64,000 nt of DNA from Dokdonella koreensis DS-123 (GCF_001632775.1 NZ_CP015249.1:224686-288685), one strand, 5' to 3'. Positions 51,920-61,574 are shown, counted from the first letter of the stretch. Translations and numbers: made by a program. Notes: generated by a model from the sequence alone, not told the origin.

Positions 51920-52192
51920 GCTGCGTGCAGGCGTGTGTTACCGACACGAATGTCTGGAAGCCGTCTTGGCTGATCACACCCTGCGTCGCGGATGCAACGT
52001 CCACGATGCGAAGGTCCAGGGGAATGGCCATGGAGCGGCGTCGAAGGAAGCGGTCGCCCGCGCGGTCCAGGCGCGGGATCGATCGCTGGAAAGGCGCCTC
52101 TGGAAGACTCACCCGTGGACCCTCCGCAGCACGGGCAATCCAGGGCAAGGAAGAAGGGAAAAAAACAGATCGTTGGCCGCGCGAGGTGGTGG

Positions 52193-53203
52193 CTACTTGG
52201 CGCCCAGCGGAACGGCATGCAGCTTGAACGGCACCGCCGGCTTCCGGCTCGTGCGCTTGGCCGGGTCCAGGATCAGGTCGAGCTGGCCTTCGGACACCCA
52301 GGCCAGGTGCTTGCCGACCTGCGTGATGCCGGTCGGCAGCGCGAAGCCGTCCTTGATGGTCTCGATGGTGGCGGTGTCGCCGTTGACCGTCATGCGGTCC
52401 AGCCGGCCGCCGCCTTCGATCAGCCAGAAGGTGGTGCCTTCGATCAGGCGCAGCGTGTCGGGCAGCACCAGCGGCCGCGAGGGCGTGATCGGCGTGACCG
52501 CGCCGGCCTTGCCATCCTTGACGTCGACCCGGAACAGCTCGGCCTTGGTGTAGGTGTTGACGTAGACGTGGCCGTCGCCGCCGAAGACGATGCCGTCGAG
52601 GCCCGCGTCCTTGCCGCTGGGGCCGAAGCGCGGGTCGGTGGCCCAGACGGCCAGCGTCTTGCGGTCGGCGGAGAGCTTCAGGATCTCGGGCGCCATCGTA
52701 TTGGTGGCGTAGACGCTGCCGTCGGGGCCCAGCGCGATGTCGTTGCACAGCGCGCGCTCATTCGGAAACCGGGCGCTGACCTTGCCCTGGCCGGTCGTGA
52801 GGTCGAAGCCCTTCAGCCAGGCACCGGTCTCGCTGCCGGCGACATGCGGGCCGATGACGGCACTGATGTCGTTGGAGCAGACCCAAAGGACGCCGGCCTT
52901 CTCGTCGGCCAGCACGCCGAAGGTGGAACGTGTGCCGTAGGTGCCGGGAGCGATCCATAGCGTGGCCTGGCTCTCGCCGGGACGCGCGCGGAAGATGCCG
53001 CCGTTGCCGAGGCTGCTGACATAGAGCGTGCCGTCGGCGGTGGACGTGATCGCCTCGGGGAAGGCGCGTTCGCCGGGGAGGGTGATCGTGGAGCGTGCGC
53101 CATCGGCCGCCACGGCGGCGAGCGGCAGCAATGCGGCGAGCAGCGCGGCGAGGGATGGGAGTCGACGCGGCGAAGATCGGCGGGCGGGGGACGAATCGGT
53201 CAT
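52193..53203 (-). CDS. Exported SMP-30/gluconolactonase-like beta-propeller protein
   Basis: 336 residues from the ATG at 53203 (GGAG upstream). The signal peptide is L-A-A-L-L-A-A-L-L-P-L-A-A-V-A-A. Six-bladed propeller strands follow, with F-P-E-A-I-T-S-T-A-D-G-T-L-Y-V-S-S, L-C-N-D-I-A-L-G-P-D-G-S-V-Y-A-T-N and L-D-G-I-V-F-G-G-D-G-H-V-Y-V-N, which carry the metal-ligand-type Glu, Asn and Asp of the SMP-30 family. It could be a lactonase or a non-catalytic propeller. A T7 tract lies about 30 bases past the stop. Confidence 0.85.
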   Translation of the reverse strand: MTDSSPARRSSPRRLPSLAALLAALLPLAAVAADGARSTITLPGERAFPEAITSTADGTLYVSSLGNGGIFRARPGESQATLWIAPGTYGTRSTFGVLADEKAGVLWVCSNDISAVIGPHVAGSETGAWLKGFDLTTGQGKVSARFPNERALCNDIALGPDGSVYATNTMAPEILKLSADRKTLAVWATDPRFGPSGKDAGLDGIVFGGDGHVYVNTYTKAELFRVDVKDGKAGAVTPITPSRPLVLPDTLRLIEGTTFWLIEGGGRLDRMTVNGDTATIETIKDGFALPTGITQVGKHLAWVSEGQLDLILDPAKRTSRKPAVPFKLHAVPLGAK

Positions 53204-53320
53204 GCGGCGATCTCCGGCGGAAAAGAACGCCATGGTCGCATGAGCCGTCCCGTTTCCTCACGGACATCGAACGCGGTCAGCGTGCGACCGTCGGCCGCAG
53301 CTGTGCGCGCAGCGCGATCG

Positions 53321-55141
53321 TCACGGTGGATCGGCTGCGCCTTCTTTCGGCGGTGCGGATGGCTTCGTGACCTGTGCCGGCGTGACCATCTGGCTATCCA
53401 CCGCCAGGTCCGGCCAGCGGCGCGGTTGGGTCGTCACCTCGCCCCTGCGCAGCGCCAGCGCGATGCGCTGGGTGTCCATCGGTGCGTGCCAGAACAGGGT
53501 CGCTACGCGCTGCCAGCGGCCGCCGGTGGCGGCGTCCCACAGCGAGCAGGCGATGGTGTTCTCCGCGTCCAGATTGCACAGCAGCGTATCGGTGCGGCCG
53601 TCGCCGTCGAAGTCGCGGTCGATCGTCAGGCAAACGGCATCCGCCCGCAGGCATCCGTTGGTGGCGTCAGGTTCGGCGAGCAGTGCCTGCAACAGGGCTG
53701 GGTCCGGTGGCGCCGAGCCTTGCGCGGGGCGAAGCCTCGCCGCCAGGGCATCGACCGTCGTCAGCCGCGGATGCTGCTGCTCCTCGTCGTGGTGCCGGTA
53801 GATGCGTGTCTGGCGCTCCAGCTGGCTCTGCACGGAGGCGGCGAGCGCCGGGTCGGCGGCGACGCGCGCATCGGCGGACAGGGTTTGCAGCGCGCGATAG
53901 CCGTAGCGGCCACTGCGGAAGCGCAGATAGTTCAGATCCAGCTGTGCGGCGTCGGTGCGCGCTTCGGCCCAGCGGCGCAGCTGGTCGGCAACCGCAATAC
54001 GGTGCGGGTCGAGCAGCGGTGAGTTCACCGCGACCATCAGCGCGATCAGCACCAGCGATACGGCCACGTTGATGCGCGGCAGCGCGGCCAGCCAGCGCCC
54101 GCCGCGGCGCAGCACGGCAACGGCGTAGGCGAATGCGAGCGTGGTCAGCAGCACGCATGTCAGCACGGCGAACACGCGCTCGCTGGTCCAGCCGTACTGG
54201 CCGATGCGCAAGGACAGCGCGTACAGGCCGATCAGGCCGTAGACCGGCAGCGTCAGCAGACCGGCGCCGATCGCGTGGCGCAGCCAGGCCGGGTACGGCG
54301 ACGGCTGCTCGCCGTCCTGCCACACGGCGTTGACCGACAGCACCATCACGCCGATCACGCTCATCAGGATGAACGTGGCCGAACGCGTATCCCACAGCGC
54401 CGCCAGCCCCGTGAACGGCAGGCTGAGCACGAACAGGACCGCGATGAACGCGACCAGCGGCAGCAGGCCGGTGACGATCGCCTGCACCACCTGCCGCGCG
54501 ATGCGGATGGGCCGGTGCTGGGTGCGGCCGATCAGGATGCCCAGGCCCACCATCGTGCCGGTGGCGAGGTATTCGAACGCATCGTTGCGGAACAGCTCGC
54601 GGAAGAAGTCGATCTTGACCAGGGCGAACAGCTCCGCCCACAGCTGCAGCACGCCCCAGCAGATACCGGTGAAGAGTCCGGCCAAGGCGAGCGTCAGGCC
54701 GTTCTGCCAGACGTGATCGAACAGTTCCGCGTACGGCGCGCACCAGCGGCCGTGCCGCAGGCTGCATTGCAGGTACGGCAGGGCGGCGAACACGGCCAGT
54801 GCCGTGGTGAAGCCGTATGGACCCAGCACCTCGCTCGCGTCCAGGCCCGGCGCGCCGGTCGCGCTCCAGGCGGCCCAGCCCGCCGGCACGGCCAGGACCA
54901 GCAGCATGAGGGCGGCGTGCTGCCAGAAACGCCGGTCGTCCAGGCGTTGCACCGTCAGTGTCATCGCGCCGGGCACGGCCAGCACCAGGGTGATCCAGCA
55001 CACGCGCCCGCCGAGCAGCGAGAACGGCCACCAGCCGTGGTCGTGGCCGGTCTCGGCCAGGTACATCAGCAGGCCCTGCAACAGCGATACCAGCACGATG
55101 AAGCGGCGCACCGGGCGCGCCAGCGGCGTTTCGGATTGCAT
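53321..55141 (-). CDS. DUF4153-type polytopic membrane protein
   Basis: 606 residues: about twelve hydrophobic helices over the first 400, then a soluble C-terminal ~200 residues. The latter contain L-N-Y-L-R-F-R-S-G-R-Y-G and an EF-hand-like D-R-D-F-D-G-D-G-R-T-D-T-L loop, as in FG-GAP/VCBS units. AGGGAGA stands before the ATG at 55141. DUF4153 proteins are uncharacterised inner-membrane proteins; a role cannot be given. Confidence 0.8.
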   Translation of the reverse strand: MQSETPLARPVRRFIVLVSLLQGLLMYLAETGHDHGWWPFSLLGGRVCWITLVLAVPGAMTLTVQRLDDRRFWQHAALMLLVLAVPAGWAAWSATGAPGLDASEVLGPYGFTTALAVFAALPYLQCSLRHGRWCAPYAELFDHVWQNGLTLALAGLFTGICWGVLQLWAELFALVKIDFFRELFRNDAFEYLATGTMVGLGILIGRTQHRPIRIARQVVQAIVTGLLPLVAFIAVLFVLSLPFTGLAALWDTRSATFILMSVIGVMVLSVNAVWQDGEQPSPYPAWLRHAIGAGLLTLPVYGLIGLYALSLRIGQYGWTSERVFAVLTCVLLTTLAFAYAVAVLRRGGRWLAALPRINVAVSLVLIALMVAVNSPLLDPHRIAVADQLRRWAEARTDAAQLDLNYLRFRSGRYGYRALQTLSADARVAADPALAASVQSQLERQTRIYRHHDEEQQHPRLTTVDALAARLRPAQGSAPPDPALLQALLAEPDATNGCLRADAVCLTIDRDFDGDGRTDTLLCNLDAENTIACSLWDAATGGRWQRVATLFWHAPMDTQRIALALRRGEVTTQPRRWPDLAVDSQMVTPAQVTKPSAPPKEGAADPP

Positions 55142-55305
55142 GGTCGGGTCTCCCTGGATGCCGATCGTAGCGGGTGCGCACGGTGACGGCACCCGGGGCG
55201 ATCGTCGGCGCCGGATGCGGCACCGATCGGCGTGGGAGCGGACGCAGTCCGGGTCGGCGGCGGGCGATTTGCGGGCGCCGTGCCGCGCGGGGACGACGGG
55301 GATGG

Positions 55306-56193
55306 TCAGGCGGCTGCGTAGAGGCCGGCCACCTCGCGCGCCACGGACGCCAGAATCGCGTTGCGTCCGTCGTCTTTCAGCGACGACCCGGTGAGATAGC
55401 AGGCCAGCGCGAACGGCGCACGGCCCTCGGGCCAGACGATCGCGACGTCGTTGGTGGTGCCGGGGCCGCTGCCGGTCTTGTCGCCGACGCGCCAGCCTTT
55501 CGGCAGGCCGGCGCGCAGGCGGTGATCGCCGGTGCGGTTGCCGGCCAGCCAGCCGGTCAGTCGCTCGCGGCTGGCCGGCTGCAGTAGGTCGCCGAGCACG
55601 AGGCGTTGCACGTGGGCGGCCATTTCGCGCGGCGTGGTGGTGTCGCGCGGATCGCCGGGCGGCACGTCGTTGAGGTGCGGCTCGGGGCGGTCCAGCCGCG
55701 TGGTGGCATCGCCCCAGGCGCGCAGGGTGGCGGTGAGGCCGGCCGGGCCGCCGACCAGCGGCAGCAGCAGGTTGGCGGCGGCGTTGTCGCTCAGCGTCAT
55801 CGTCGCCTCGCACAGGTCGGCTACGGCCAGGCCGTGGGAACCGACATGACGCTCGGTCACCGGCGAGTGGTGGATCAGGTCGTCCTTGCGGATCGGAAGG
55901 CGCCGGTCCAGCGTCAGCTCGCCGCGATCGACCCGCTGCAGCACGGCGGCCGCCAATAGAAATTTGAAGGTGCTGCACATCGCGAAGCGTTCCTCGTCGC
56001 GCCAGCCCAGGCTCCGGCCGGTGGCGGTGTCGAGCACGGCCACGCCCAGCCGTCCGCCGCTGGCGCGCTCCAGTTCGGCCAGCCGGTCGCGCGGCAGCGC
56101 CAGGGGTGCCGCGGCCGTTGCGGCACGGGGCAGGGCAGCGGCGAGCAGCAGCGTGCCGCCCAGGAGGTGCAGGAACTGGCGTCGATCGGTCAT
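55306..56193 (-). CDS. bla: Class A beta-lactamase with a Tat-type signal
   Basis: 295 residues. The signal begins D-R-R-Q-F-L-H-L-L-G-G, a twin-arginine pattern. Catalytic motifs: S-T-F-K (Ser74/Lys77, Ambler 70/73), S-D-N (130-132), E-P-H-L-N (Glu166, Asn170), K-T-G-S-G (234-238). Cys at Ambler 69 is present, but 238 is Gly, so the 69-238 disulfide of class A carbapenemases cannot form. It hydrolyses beta-lactams in the periplasm. It is divergent from an AmpR gene, the arrangement of inducible L2/Xanthomonas-type enzymes. Confidence 0.95.
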   Translation of the reverse strand: MTDRRQFLHLLGGTLLLAAALPRAATAAAPLALPRDRLAELERASGGRLGVAVLDTATGRSLGWRDEERFAMCSTFKFLLAAAVLQRVDRGELTLDRRLPIRKDDLIHHSPVTERHVGSHGLAVADLCEATMTLSDNAAANLLLPLVGGPAGLTATLRAWGDATTRLDRPEPHLNDVPPGDPRDTTTPREMAAHVQRLVLGDLLQPASRERLTGWLAGNRTGDHRLRAGLPKGWRVGDKTGSGPGTTNDVAIVWPEGRAPFALACYLTGSSLKDDGRNAILASVAREVAGLYAAA

Positions 56194-56291
56194 GGCGTGT
56201 CCTCGGAGGGTGCGGCGAGTATTTCGCGGCGTGGGCACGGCCACCAGCGCGAAGATTTGATCGGAGCCATGCGCGCAGCTAATGTCGGCCG
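56194..56291. promoter_or_regulatory. bla/ampR divergent promoter region
   Basis: 98 bp between the two starts. In known ampR systems one AmpR site (a LysR T-N11-A box) here represses ampR and activates bla when muropeptides accumulate. The region includes GAAGATTTGATC, but I cannot fix the box by eye. Confidence 0.45.
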
Positions 56292-57173
56292 ATGATCCGC
56301 CCGCATCTGCCGTTGAATGCCCTGCGGGCATTCGAGGCCTCCGCCCGCCACCTCAACTTCACGCGCGCCGCGACGGAACTGTGCGTCAGCCAGGCGGCGC
56401 TCAGCCATCAGATCAAGGGGCTGGAGGCGCGCCTGGGCGTGACCCTGTTCCGCCGGCTGCCGCGTGGCGTGGCACTGACCGACGAGGGCGCGGCGCTGTA
56501 TCCGGTGCTCAACGAAGCGTTCGACCGCATCGCCGCGGTGCTCGACCGGATGACCGGCGGGCACCTGCGCGAGGTATTGACGGTGGGCGTGGTCGGCACG
56601 TTCGCCAACGGCTGGTTGCTGCCGCGCCTGCCGGCGTTCCAGGCCGCGCACCCGGGCGTGGACCTGCGCGTGCTGACCCACAACAACCGCGTGGACCTGG
56701 CCGCCGAAGGCCTGGACTGCGCGATCCGCTTCGGCGACGGCGACTGGCTGGGGCTGGCGGCCACTGCGATCGTGCCCGCGGCGCTGACGCCGCTCGCCTC
56801 GCCGGCGCTGGCGCGGCGCATCGTCCAGCCGCGCGACCTGGCCGCGATGACGTTGCTGCGCTCGTACCGCCAGGACGAATGGCCGCGCTGGTTCCAGGCG
56901 GCGCATACGCCGGCGCCGCCGGCGCGGGGTCCGGTGTTCGATTCGTCGCTGGCGATCGCCGACGCGGCGGCCGCCGGCGCGGGCGTGGGCCTGCTGCCGG
57001 CGCGGCTGTTCGCGCAGGATCTGGCCGGCGGCCGCCTGGTACGCCTGTTCGACGTCGAGGTCGATGCCGGCCGCTACTGGCTGACGCGTCTGCGCTCGCG
57101 GCCGGAGACACCGGCGTTGCGCGCATTCCGCGAGTGGCTGGCGACGGCCGAGACGGCGTCAGCGGTCCGCTAG
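56292..57173 (+). CDS. ampR: AmpR, LysR-type regulator of the beta-lactamase
   Basis: 293 residues, near the family length. The N-terminus R-P-H-L-P-L-N-A-L-R-A-F-E-A-S-A-R-H-L-N-F-T-R-A-A is the AmpR signature, followed by the helix-turn-helix (C-V-S-Q-A-A-L-S-H-Q-I-K-G-L-E) and a ligand-binding domain about 90-290. It senses cell-wall peptides and controls the divergent bla gene. Confidence 0.93.
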   Translation: MIRPHLPLNALRAFEASARHLNFTRAATELCVSQAALSHQIKGLEARLGVTLFRRLPRGVALTDEGAALYPVLNEAFDRIAAVLDRMTGGHLREVLTVGVVGTFANGWLLPRLPAFQAAHPGVDLRVLTHNNRVDLAAEGLDCAIRFGDGDWLGLAATAIVPAALTPLASPALARRIVQPRDLAAMTLLRSYRQDEWPRWFQAAHTPAPPARGPVFDSSLAIADAAAAGAGVGLLPARLFAQDLAGGRLVRLFDVEVDAGRYWLTRLRSRPETPALRAFREWLATAETASAVR

Positions 57174-57229
57174 CGCGGCGCGCACCACCCCTTCGGGCAG
57201 GGGCCGTGCAGCAGCGCGTCATGCGGCCG

Positions 57230-58471
57230 CTACGGCACCACCTGGTCGATCGTCAGCACGATCGGCGCCTTGTGCAGCACGTCCAGCGGCGCCGACAGGG
57301 TCTGCAGGTCGCCGCTTTGCGGCGTGGCCTGGCCCGAGCGTGAGATACGCGCGCCGACGACCACTTTCGGGAACATCGACAGCTTCATGTTCGGCAGCAT
57401 GCCGTTGGATTCGTCGAGCGTGACGGTCAGCGGCAACTGGCCGGCGGTCAGGCGCTGGATCGCCAGCGGCATCGGCGGGCCTTCGGCGGCACGCGCGAAG
57501 ACGAACAGCGTTGCATCCGGGGCGAGGCGGTCGGCGAGCTTCGGATCGAGTGCGACCTGGATCGTGAGCCGCGGGCCGTCCACCGTTGCGGCCGACGGTG
57601 CCGCGTCAGGCGCGGTCGTGCCGATGCCGGGTGCACCCGGCGCAGCGGCCGCGGCGGGCGCTTCGGGCAGGCCGCCCAGGCGCCGCGCATCGGCGATGCG
57701 GTCCTGGATGCTCTGGGCCACGTTCGAGCCGGCCGGCAGCTGCGCCAGCACGCGGTTCCAGGCGTCGATCGCCTGCGGGTAGCGCTGGGCCTGGTACTCG
57801 CTGATGCCGAGCAGCCACAGCGCGCGCTGGTTGGCCGGATCGGCGGCGAGCGCGCGGTCGAGCAGGGTGCGCGACGTGCCTTCGATGCGCTGCTCGGGGC
57901 CGGACAGCGCCAGCGCCTGGGCGTATTCGACCAGCAGGTTGTTGTCTTCGGGCAGCAGGTCGTGCGCGCGCTTGAGCGCGTCGCGCGCCTCGGCGAAGCG
58001 CTGCATCGACTGGTAGGCGCGGCCGAGCAACGCCCAGCCCGTGGCGTCGTCGGGGCTCTTCTCGAGCTTGGCGACCAGGCCGGCGACCGCCTGGTCCATG
58101 CCCATGCCCATGGCGTGTTCGTCGCCGGGTGCGGCGGCGGTCAGCGCGGCGGGGTCGAGCGCTTCGGGCGTGCCGACTACGCGATACAGCACGATCGCGC
58201 TGACCGGCAGCAGCAGCGCGACCAGGAGAAGCGTGGCGAAGGTGCTGCGCGCCGGGCGTGCGGAGCCGGTGGCGACGGCGGGCAGGGCCGCGCGCTTGGC
58301 GGCGTACTCCTCGTCGCTGAGTACGCCGGCGGCACGCGCCTGGTCGAGCGCGCGCAGTGCGCGGACGTCGGGGCCGGTCGTGGCGCCACGCCGGCGCAGC
58401 AGCGGTACCAGGACGATCGCGAGGGCGGCCGCGATCATCAGCGCGGCCAGCAGCAGAAAGCTTGGAGTCAC
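57230..58471 (-). CDS. ccmI: c-type cytochrome biogenesis protein CcmI (CycH)
   Basis: 413 residues from a GTG at 58471 that overlaps the ccmH stop (GTGA). Two N-terminal membrane helices flank a loop (about 25-90) with the D-E-E-Y-A-A-K-R-A-A-L motif. TPR repeats follow at about 115-270 (W-A-L-L-G-R-A-Y, A-L-W-L-L-G-I-S-E-Y), then an Ala/Pro linker and a C-terminal beta domain that binds apocytochrome. It presents apocytochrome c to CcmF/H for heme attachment. Confidence 0.93.
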   Translation of the reverse strand: MTPSFLLLAALMIAAALAIVLVPLLRRRGATTGPDVRALRALDQARAAGVLSDEEYAAKRAALPAVATGSARPARSTFATLLLVALLLPVSAIVLYRVVGTPEALDPAALTAAAPGDEHAMGMGMDQAVAGLVAKLEKSPDDATGWALLGRAYQSMQRFAEARDALKRAHDLLPEDNNLLVEYAQALALSGPEQRIEGTSRTLLDRALAADPANQRALWLLGISEYQAQRYPQAIDAWNRVLAQLPAGSNVAQSIQDRIADARRLGGLPEAPAAAAAPGAPGIGTTAPDAAPSAATVDGPRLTIQVALDPKLADRLAPDATLFVFARAAEGPPMPLAIQRLTAGQLPLTVTLDESNGMLPNMKLSMFPKVVVGARISRSGQATPQSGDLQTLSAPLDVLHKAPIVLTIDQVVP

Positions 58472-58908
58472 CAGTCGTCCCCGTCGGTGGTGCGGGTGGG
58501 TGCCGCGGCGAGTGCGCGGCTGCGCCGGCGCACGATTGCGACGACGGCGAAGAGGCCGATCGCCAGCACCAGCGCCGGCCCGAACCACAGCAGCGCGGTG
58601 CCGCCGCGCAGCGGCGGGTCGTACAGCACGAAGTCACTGTAGCGCTCGGTCAGCCAGCGCTTGATCTCCTCGTCGCTCTTGCCGGCCTGCATCTGCTCGA
58701 ACACCTGCTGGCGCAGGTCCTGCGCCAGCGGCGCGTGGGAGTCGGCGAGGTTCTCGTTCTGGCAGACCAGGCAGCGCAGCTGGCGCGTGAGCTGCTGGAA
58801 GCGCTGTTCCTGCGCCGCATCGGCGAACGGCAGCGGGTCGATGGCGTGCACCAGGACGGGCGCGGCGGCCAGCAGCAGGGCCAGCGCGAGGCGGGACAGC
58901 CGGTTCAT
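58468..58908 (-). CDS. ccmH: Cytochrome c maturation protein CcmH
   Basis: 146 residues: signal peptide (L-A-L-A-L-L-L-A-A-A-P-V-L-V-H-A), the redox motif L-R-C-L-V-C-Q-N, the three-helix domain with Y-S-D-F-V-L-Y-D-P-P, and one C-terminal membrane helix. It reduces the CXXCH motif of apocytochrome in the periplasm. It overlaps both neighbours (ATGA with ccmG, GTGA with ccmI). Confidence 0.96.
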   Translation of the reverse strand: MNRLSRLALALLLAAAPVLVHAIDPLPFADAAQEQRFQQLTRQLRCLVCQNENLADSHAPLAQDLRQQVFEQMQAGKSDEEIKRWLTERYSDFVLYDPPLRGGTALLWFGPALVLAIGLFAVVAIVRRRSRALAAAPTRTTDGDDW

Positions 58909-59453
58909 GGCGCGGTCTCCTTCAGCGCGGCGATCGCGGGCTTGAGTTCGTTCTCCACCGCCTCGGGCGTGAACGGGCCGATGCGCTTGTAGCGGATCAC
59001 GCCGTTCGCATCGATGAGGAAGGTCTCGGGCGCGCCGTAGACGCCGAAGTCGATCGCGACGCGGCCCTCGTAGTCCACCAGGATCTGGTCGTACGGATCG
59101 CCGAACTGCGCCAGCCAGCGCCGGGCGTCGGCGGTCTCGTCCTTGTAGTTGTAGCCGATCACCGGCACGCCGAGCTGGCGGATCGGCCCCATGAACAACG
59201 GATGCTCGACGCGGCAGGCCTGGCACCAGCTCGCGAAGACGTTGAGCAGGTACGGCCGTCCGGCCAGCTCCGCGCTGCCGGCGGTGCGGTCCGGCTGGGT
59301 CAGCAGCGGCAGGGCGAAGGTGGGTGCCGGCTTGCCGATCAGCGGCGAGCGCACCTCGCGCGGATCGTGCGTCATGTTCCAGGCGATGCCGAAGCCGAAC
59401 AGCACCACCAGCAGCGCGAAGCCGATCAGCGGCGCGAGGCGCGAGAGCTTCAT
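58905..59453 (-). CDS. ccmG: Thiol:disulfide interchange protein CcmG/DsbE
   Basis: 182 residues: an N-terminal membrane anchor (I-G-F-A-L-L-V-V-L-F-G-F-G-I-A-W) and a periplasmic thioredoxin fold with F-A-S-W-C-Q-A-C as the redox site, G-Y-N-Y-K-D, and G-V-Y-G-A-P-E-T-F-L-I-D. It supplies electrons for apocytochrome reduction. It overlaps ccmF and ccmH by ATGA. Confidence 0.96.
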   Translation of the reverse strand: MKLSRLAPLIGFALLVVLFGFGIAWNMTHDPREVRSPLIGKPAPTFALPLLTQPDRTAGSAELAGRPYLLNVFASWCQACRVEHPLFMGPIRQLGVPVIGYNYKDETADARRWLAQFGDPYDQILVDYEGRVAIDFGVYGAPETFLIDANGVIRYKRIGPFTPEAVENELKPAIAALKETAP

Positions 59454-61411
59454 GCGCGGGCCTCGGCTGCGCCGGCCGGCGCGGCGGCCGGCGTGCGCAC
59501 CGCGCGGAAGCGGCGATCGCCGGCGGCGACGAAACCGCCCAGCATCATCAGCAGCGCACCGGCCCAGATCCAGCGGATGAACGGCTTGTGGTAGACCCGC
59601 ACCGCCCAGGCGCCGTCGGTGCCGAGCGGCTCGCCCAGTGCCACGTAGAGGTCGCGGAAAGCGCCGGCGCGGATCGCCGCCTCGGTCTGCACCTGGGTGC
59701 CCTGCGAATACTGGCGCTTCTGCGGGTGCAGCACGGCGATCGTGCGGTCGCCCTGCAGCACGGTGACCGTGCCCTGGTCGGCGCTGAAGTTCGGGCCTTC
59801 GTGGTGGCCGACGCCGTCGAAGCGGAACGTCGCCTCGCGGATCGTCACCGATTCGCCCGGCGCCATGCGCAGGTCCTTCTCGATGCTGGTCGCCTCGGTG
59901 ACCAGCACGCCGGCGACGAACACCGCGATGCCCAGGTGCGCGAGGATCATGCCGAGCATTTCCGGCGTGTAGCGGCGCCCGGCCGGCAGGCGCCGCCAGC
60001 GTGTGAGCGCGAACAGCACGATGCCCGTGCCGACCCAGATCGCCAGCGCCAGGCCGGCGATCGCCTTGGCCGGCAGGTCGCGGCCGAGCAGCCAGGCCAC
60101 GGGGATCGCGAGCACCGCCAGGGCCAGCGCCGGCCGCAGCGCGCGCAGCGCGGCGCGCAGGTCGCCCTGGCGCCAGTTGAGGAACGGACCGAACGGCACC
60201 AGCAGCACCACCGGCAGCATCAGCAGAACGAACATCAGCCCGAAGTACGGCGGGCCGACCGAGATGCGGCCGAGGTTCAGCGCCTCGCCGATCAGCGGAT
60301 AGAGCGTGCCCAGCAGCACCATTGCCGCGGCGCAGGCGAACATCAGGTTGTTGACCAGCAGCGTGGTCTCGCGCGAGACCGCGGCGAACGGCTCGCCGCC
60401 GGCGATCTTCGGCGCGCGCAGCGCGTAGATCAGCAGCGAGCCGCCGATGGTGACCGCGAGGAAGGCCAGGATGAACAGGCCTCGCCCCGGATCGCTGGCG
60501 AAGGAATGCACCGAGGTGATGACGCCCGAGCGCACCAGGAACGTGCCGAGCAGGGACAGCGAGAACGCGAAGATCGCCAGCAGCAGCGTCCAGGCGCGGA
60601 ACGAGCCGCGCTTCTCGGTGACCGCCTGCGAATGGATCAGCGCGGTGCCGACCAGCCACGGCATGAACGAGGCGTTCTCGACCGGGTCCCAGAACCACCA
60701 GCCGCCCCAGCCGAGCACCGAATAGGCCCACCACGAGCCCAGCGCGATGCCCAGCGTCAGGAACGCCCAGGCGACATTGGTCCACGGCCGCGACCAGCGC
60801 ACCCATTCGCGGTCCAGCCGGCCGCCGAGCAGGGCCGCCAGCGCGAACGCGAACGCGATCGAGAACCCGACATAGCCCATGTAGAGCATCGGCGGGTGGA
60901 TGATCAGCCCCGGGTCCTGCAGCACCGGGTTCAGGTCCATGCCGTCGGCCGGCATCGGCAGTTCGCGCGCGAACGGGTTGGAGGTCAGCACGGTGAATGC
61001 GAGGAAGCCCAGGCTCACGAAGCCGAGCACGCCGAGCACGCGCGCGATGAAGTCCTCCGGCAGGTGGCGCGAGAATGCCGCCACGGCGACGATCCAGAGA
61101 TTCAGGATCAGCACCCACAGCAGCAGCGAGCCTTCGTGCGCACCCCATACCGCCGAGAAGCGGTAGTACCACGGCAGCAGCAGGTTGGAGTTCTGCGCCA
61201 CGTAGGCGACCGAGAAATCCTGCGTCAGGAAGGCGTGCGTCAGGATCGCGTAGGCGATCGCGACGAAGACCGCCTGCCCGGCGGCCACCGGCCGGGCCAC
61301 CGCCATCAGCGCGCGGTTGCCGGTCTGCGCGCCGACCAGCGGCAGCACGAACTGCAGCGCGGCCAGCAGCAGGGCGAGGATCAGCGCGAATTGTCCGAGT
61401 TCTGGGAGCAT
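59450..61411 (-). CDS. ccmF: Heme lyase CcmF
   Basis: 653 residues, about 14-15 membrane helices. The heme-handling W-rich motif W-G-G-W-W-F-W-D-P-V-E-N-A-S-F-M-P-W is present, as are conserved His-containing loops (W-G-A-H-E-G-S-L, I-I-H-P-P-M-L-Y-M-G-Y). It attaches heme to apocytochrome c with CcmH/CcmI. Start is the ATG at 61411 (M-L-P-E-L-G-Q-F). It heads the overlapping ccmFGHI run. ccmABCDE are not next to it. Confidence 0.97.
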   Translation of the reverse strand: MLPELGQFALILALLLAALQFVLPLVGAQTGNRALMAVARPVAAGQAVFVAIAYAILTHAFLTQDFSVAYVAQNSNLLLPWYYRFSAVWGAHEGSLLLWVLILNLWIVAVAAFSRHLPEDFIARVLGVLGFVSLGFLAFTVLTSNPFARELPMPADGMDLNPVLQDPGLIIHPPMLYMGYVGFSIAFAFALAALLGGRLDREWVRWSRPWTNVAWAFLTLGIALGSWWAYSVLGWGGWWFWDPVENASFMPWLVGTALIHSQAVTEKRGSFRAWTLLLAIFAFSLSLLGTFLVRSGVITSVHSFASDPGRGLFILAFLAVTIGGSLLIYALRAPKIAGGEPFAAVSRETTLLVNNLMFACAAAMVLLGTLYPLIGEALNLGRISVGPPYFGLMFVLLMLPVVLLVPFGPFLNWRQGDLRAALRALRPALALAVLAIPVAWLLGRDLPAKAIAGLALAIWVGTGIVLFALTRWRRLPAGRRYTPEMLGMILAHLGIAVFVAGVLVTEATSIEKDLRMAPGESVTIREATFRFDGVGHHEGPNFSADQGTVTVLQGDRTIAVLHPQKRQYSQGTQVQTEAAIRAGAFRDLYVALGEPLGTDGAWAVRVYHKPFIRWIWAGALLMMLGGFVAAGDRRFRAVRTPAAAPAGAAEARA

Positions 61412-61574
61412 GGCGGCACGTGGCGATGGCGGCGGCGGGTGAAACGGCGAAGCGCCGTTCCGGCGGAGGGCGCGCAATCGGCGAGACTACCAAAAAGACC
61501 GGCCGGCCCTGCTGCGCCGCGTCGCCCCGCGCCGCGGCGCAGCCCGTGCGGCGTCGCTTGCGGCGATTTGCCGC

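Noticed and set aside
52140..52192. T7 tract after the SMP-30-like gene as an intrinsic terminator
   Set aside because: No convincing GC hairpin directly before the T run, so it is only mentioned in the gene entry.
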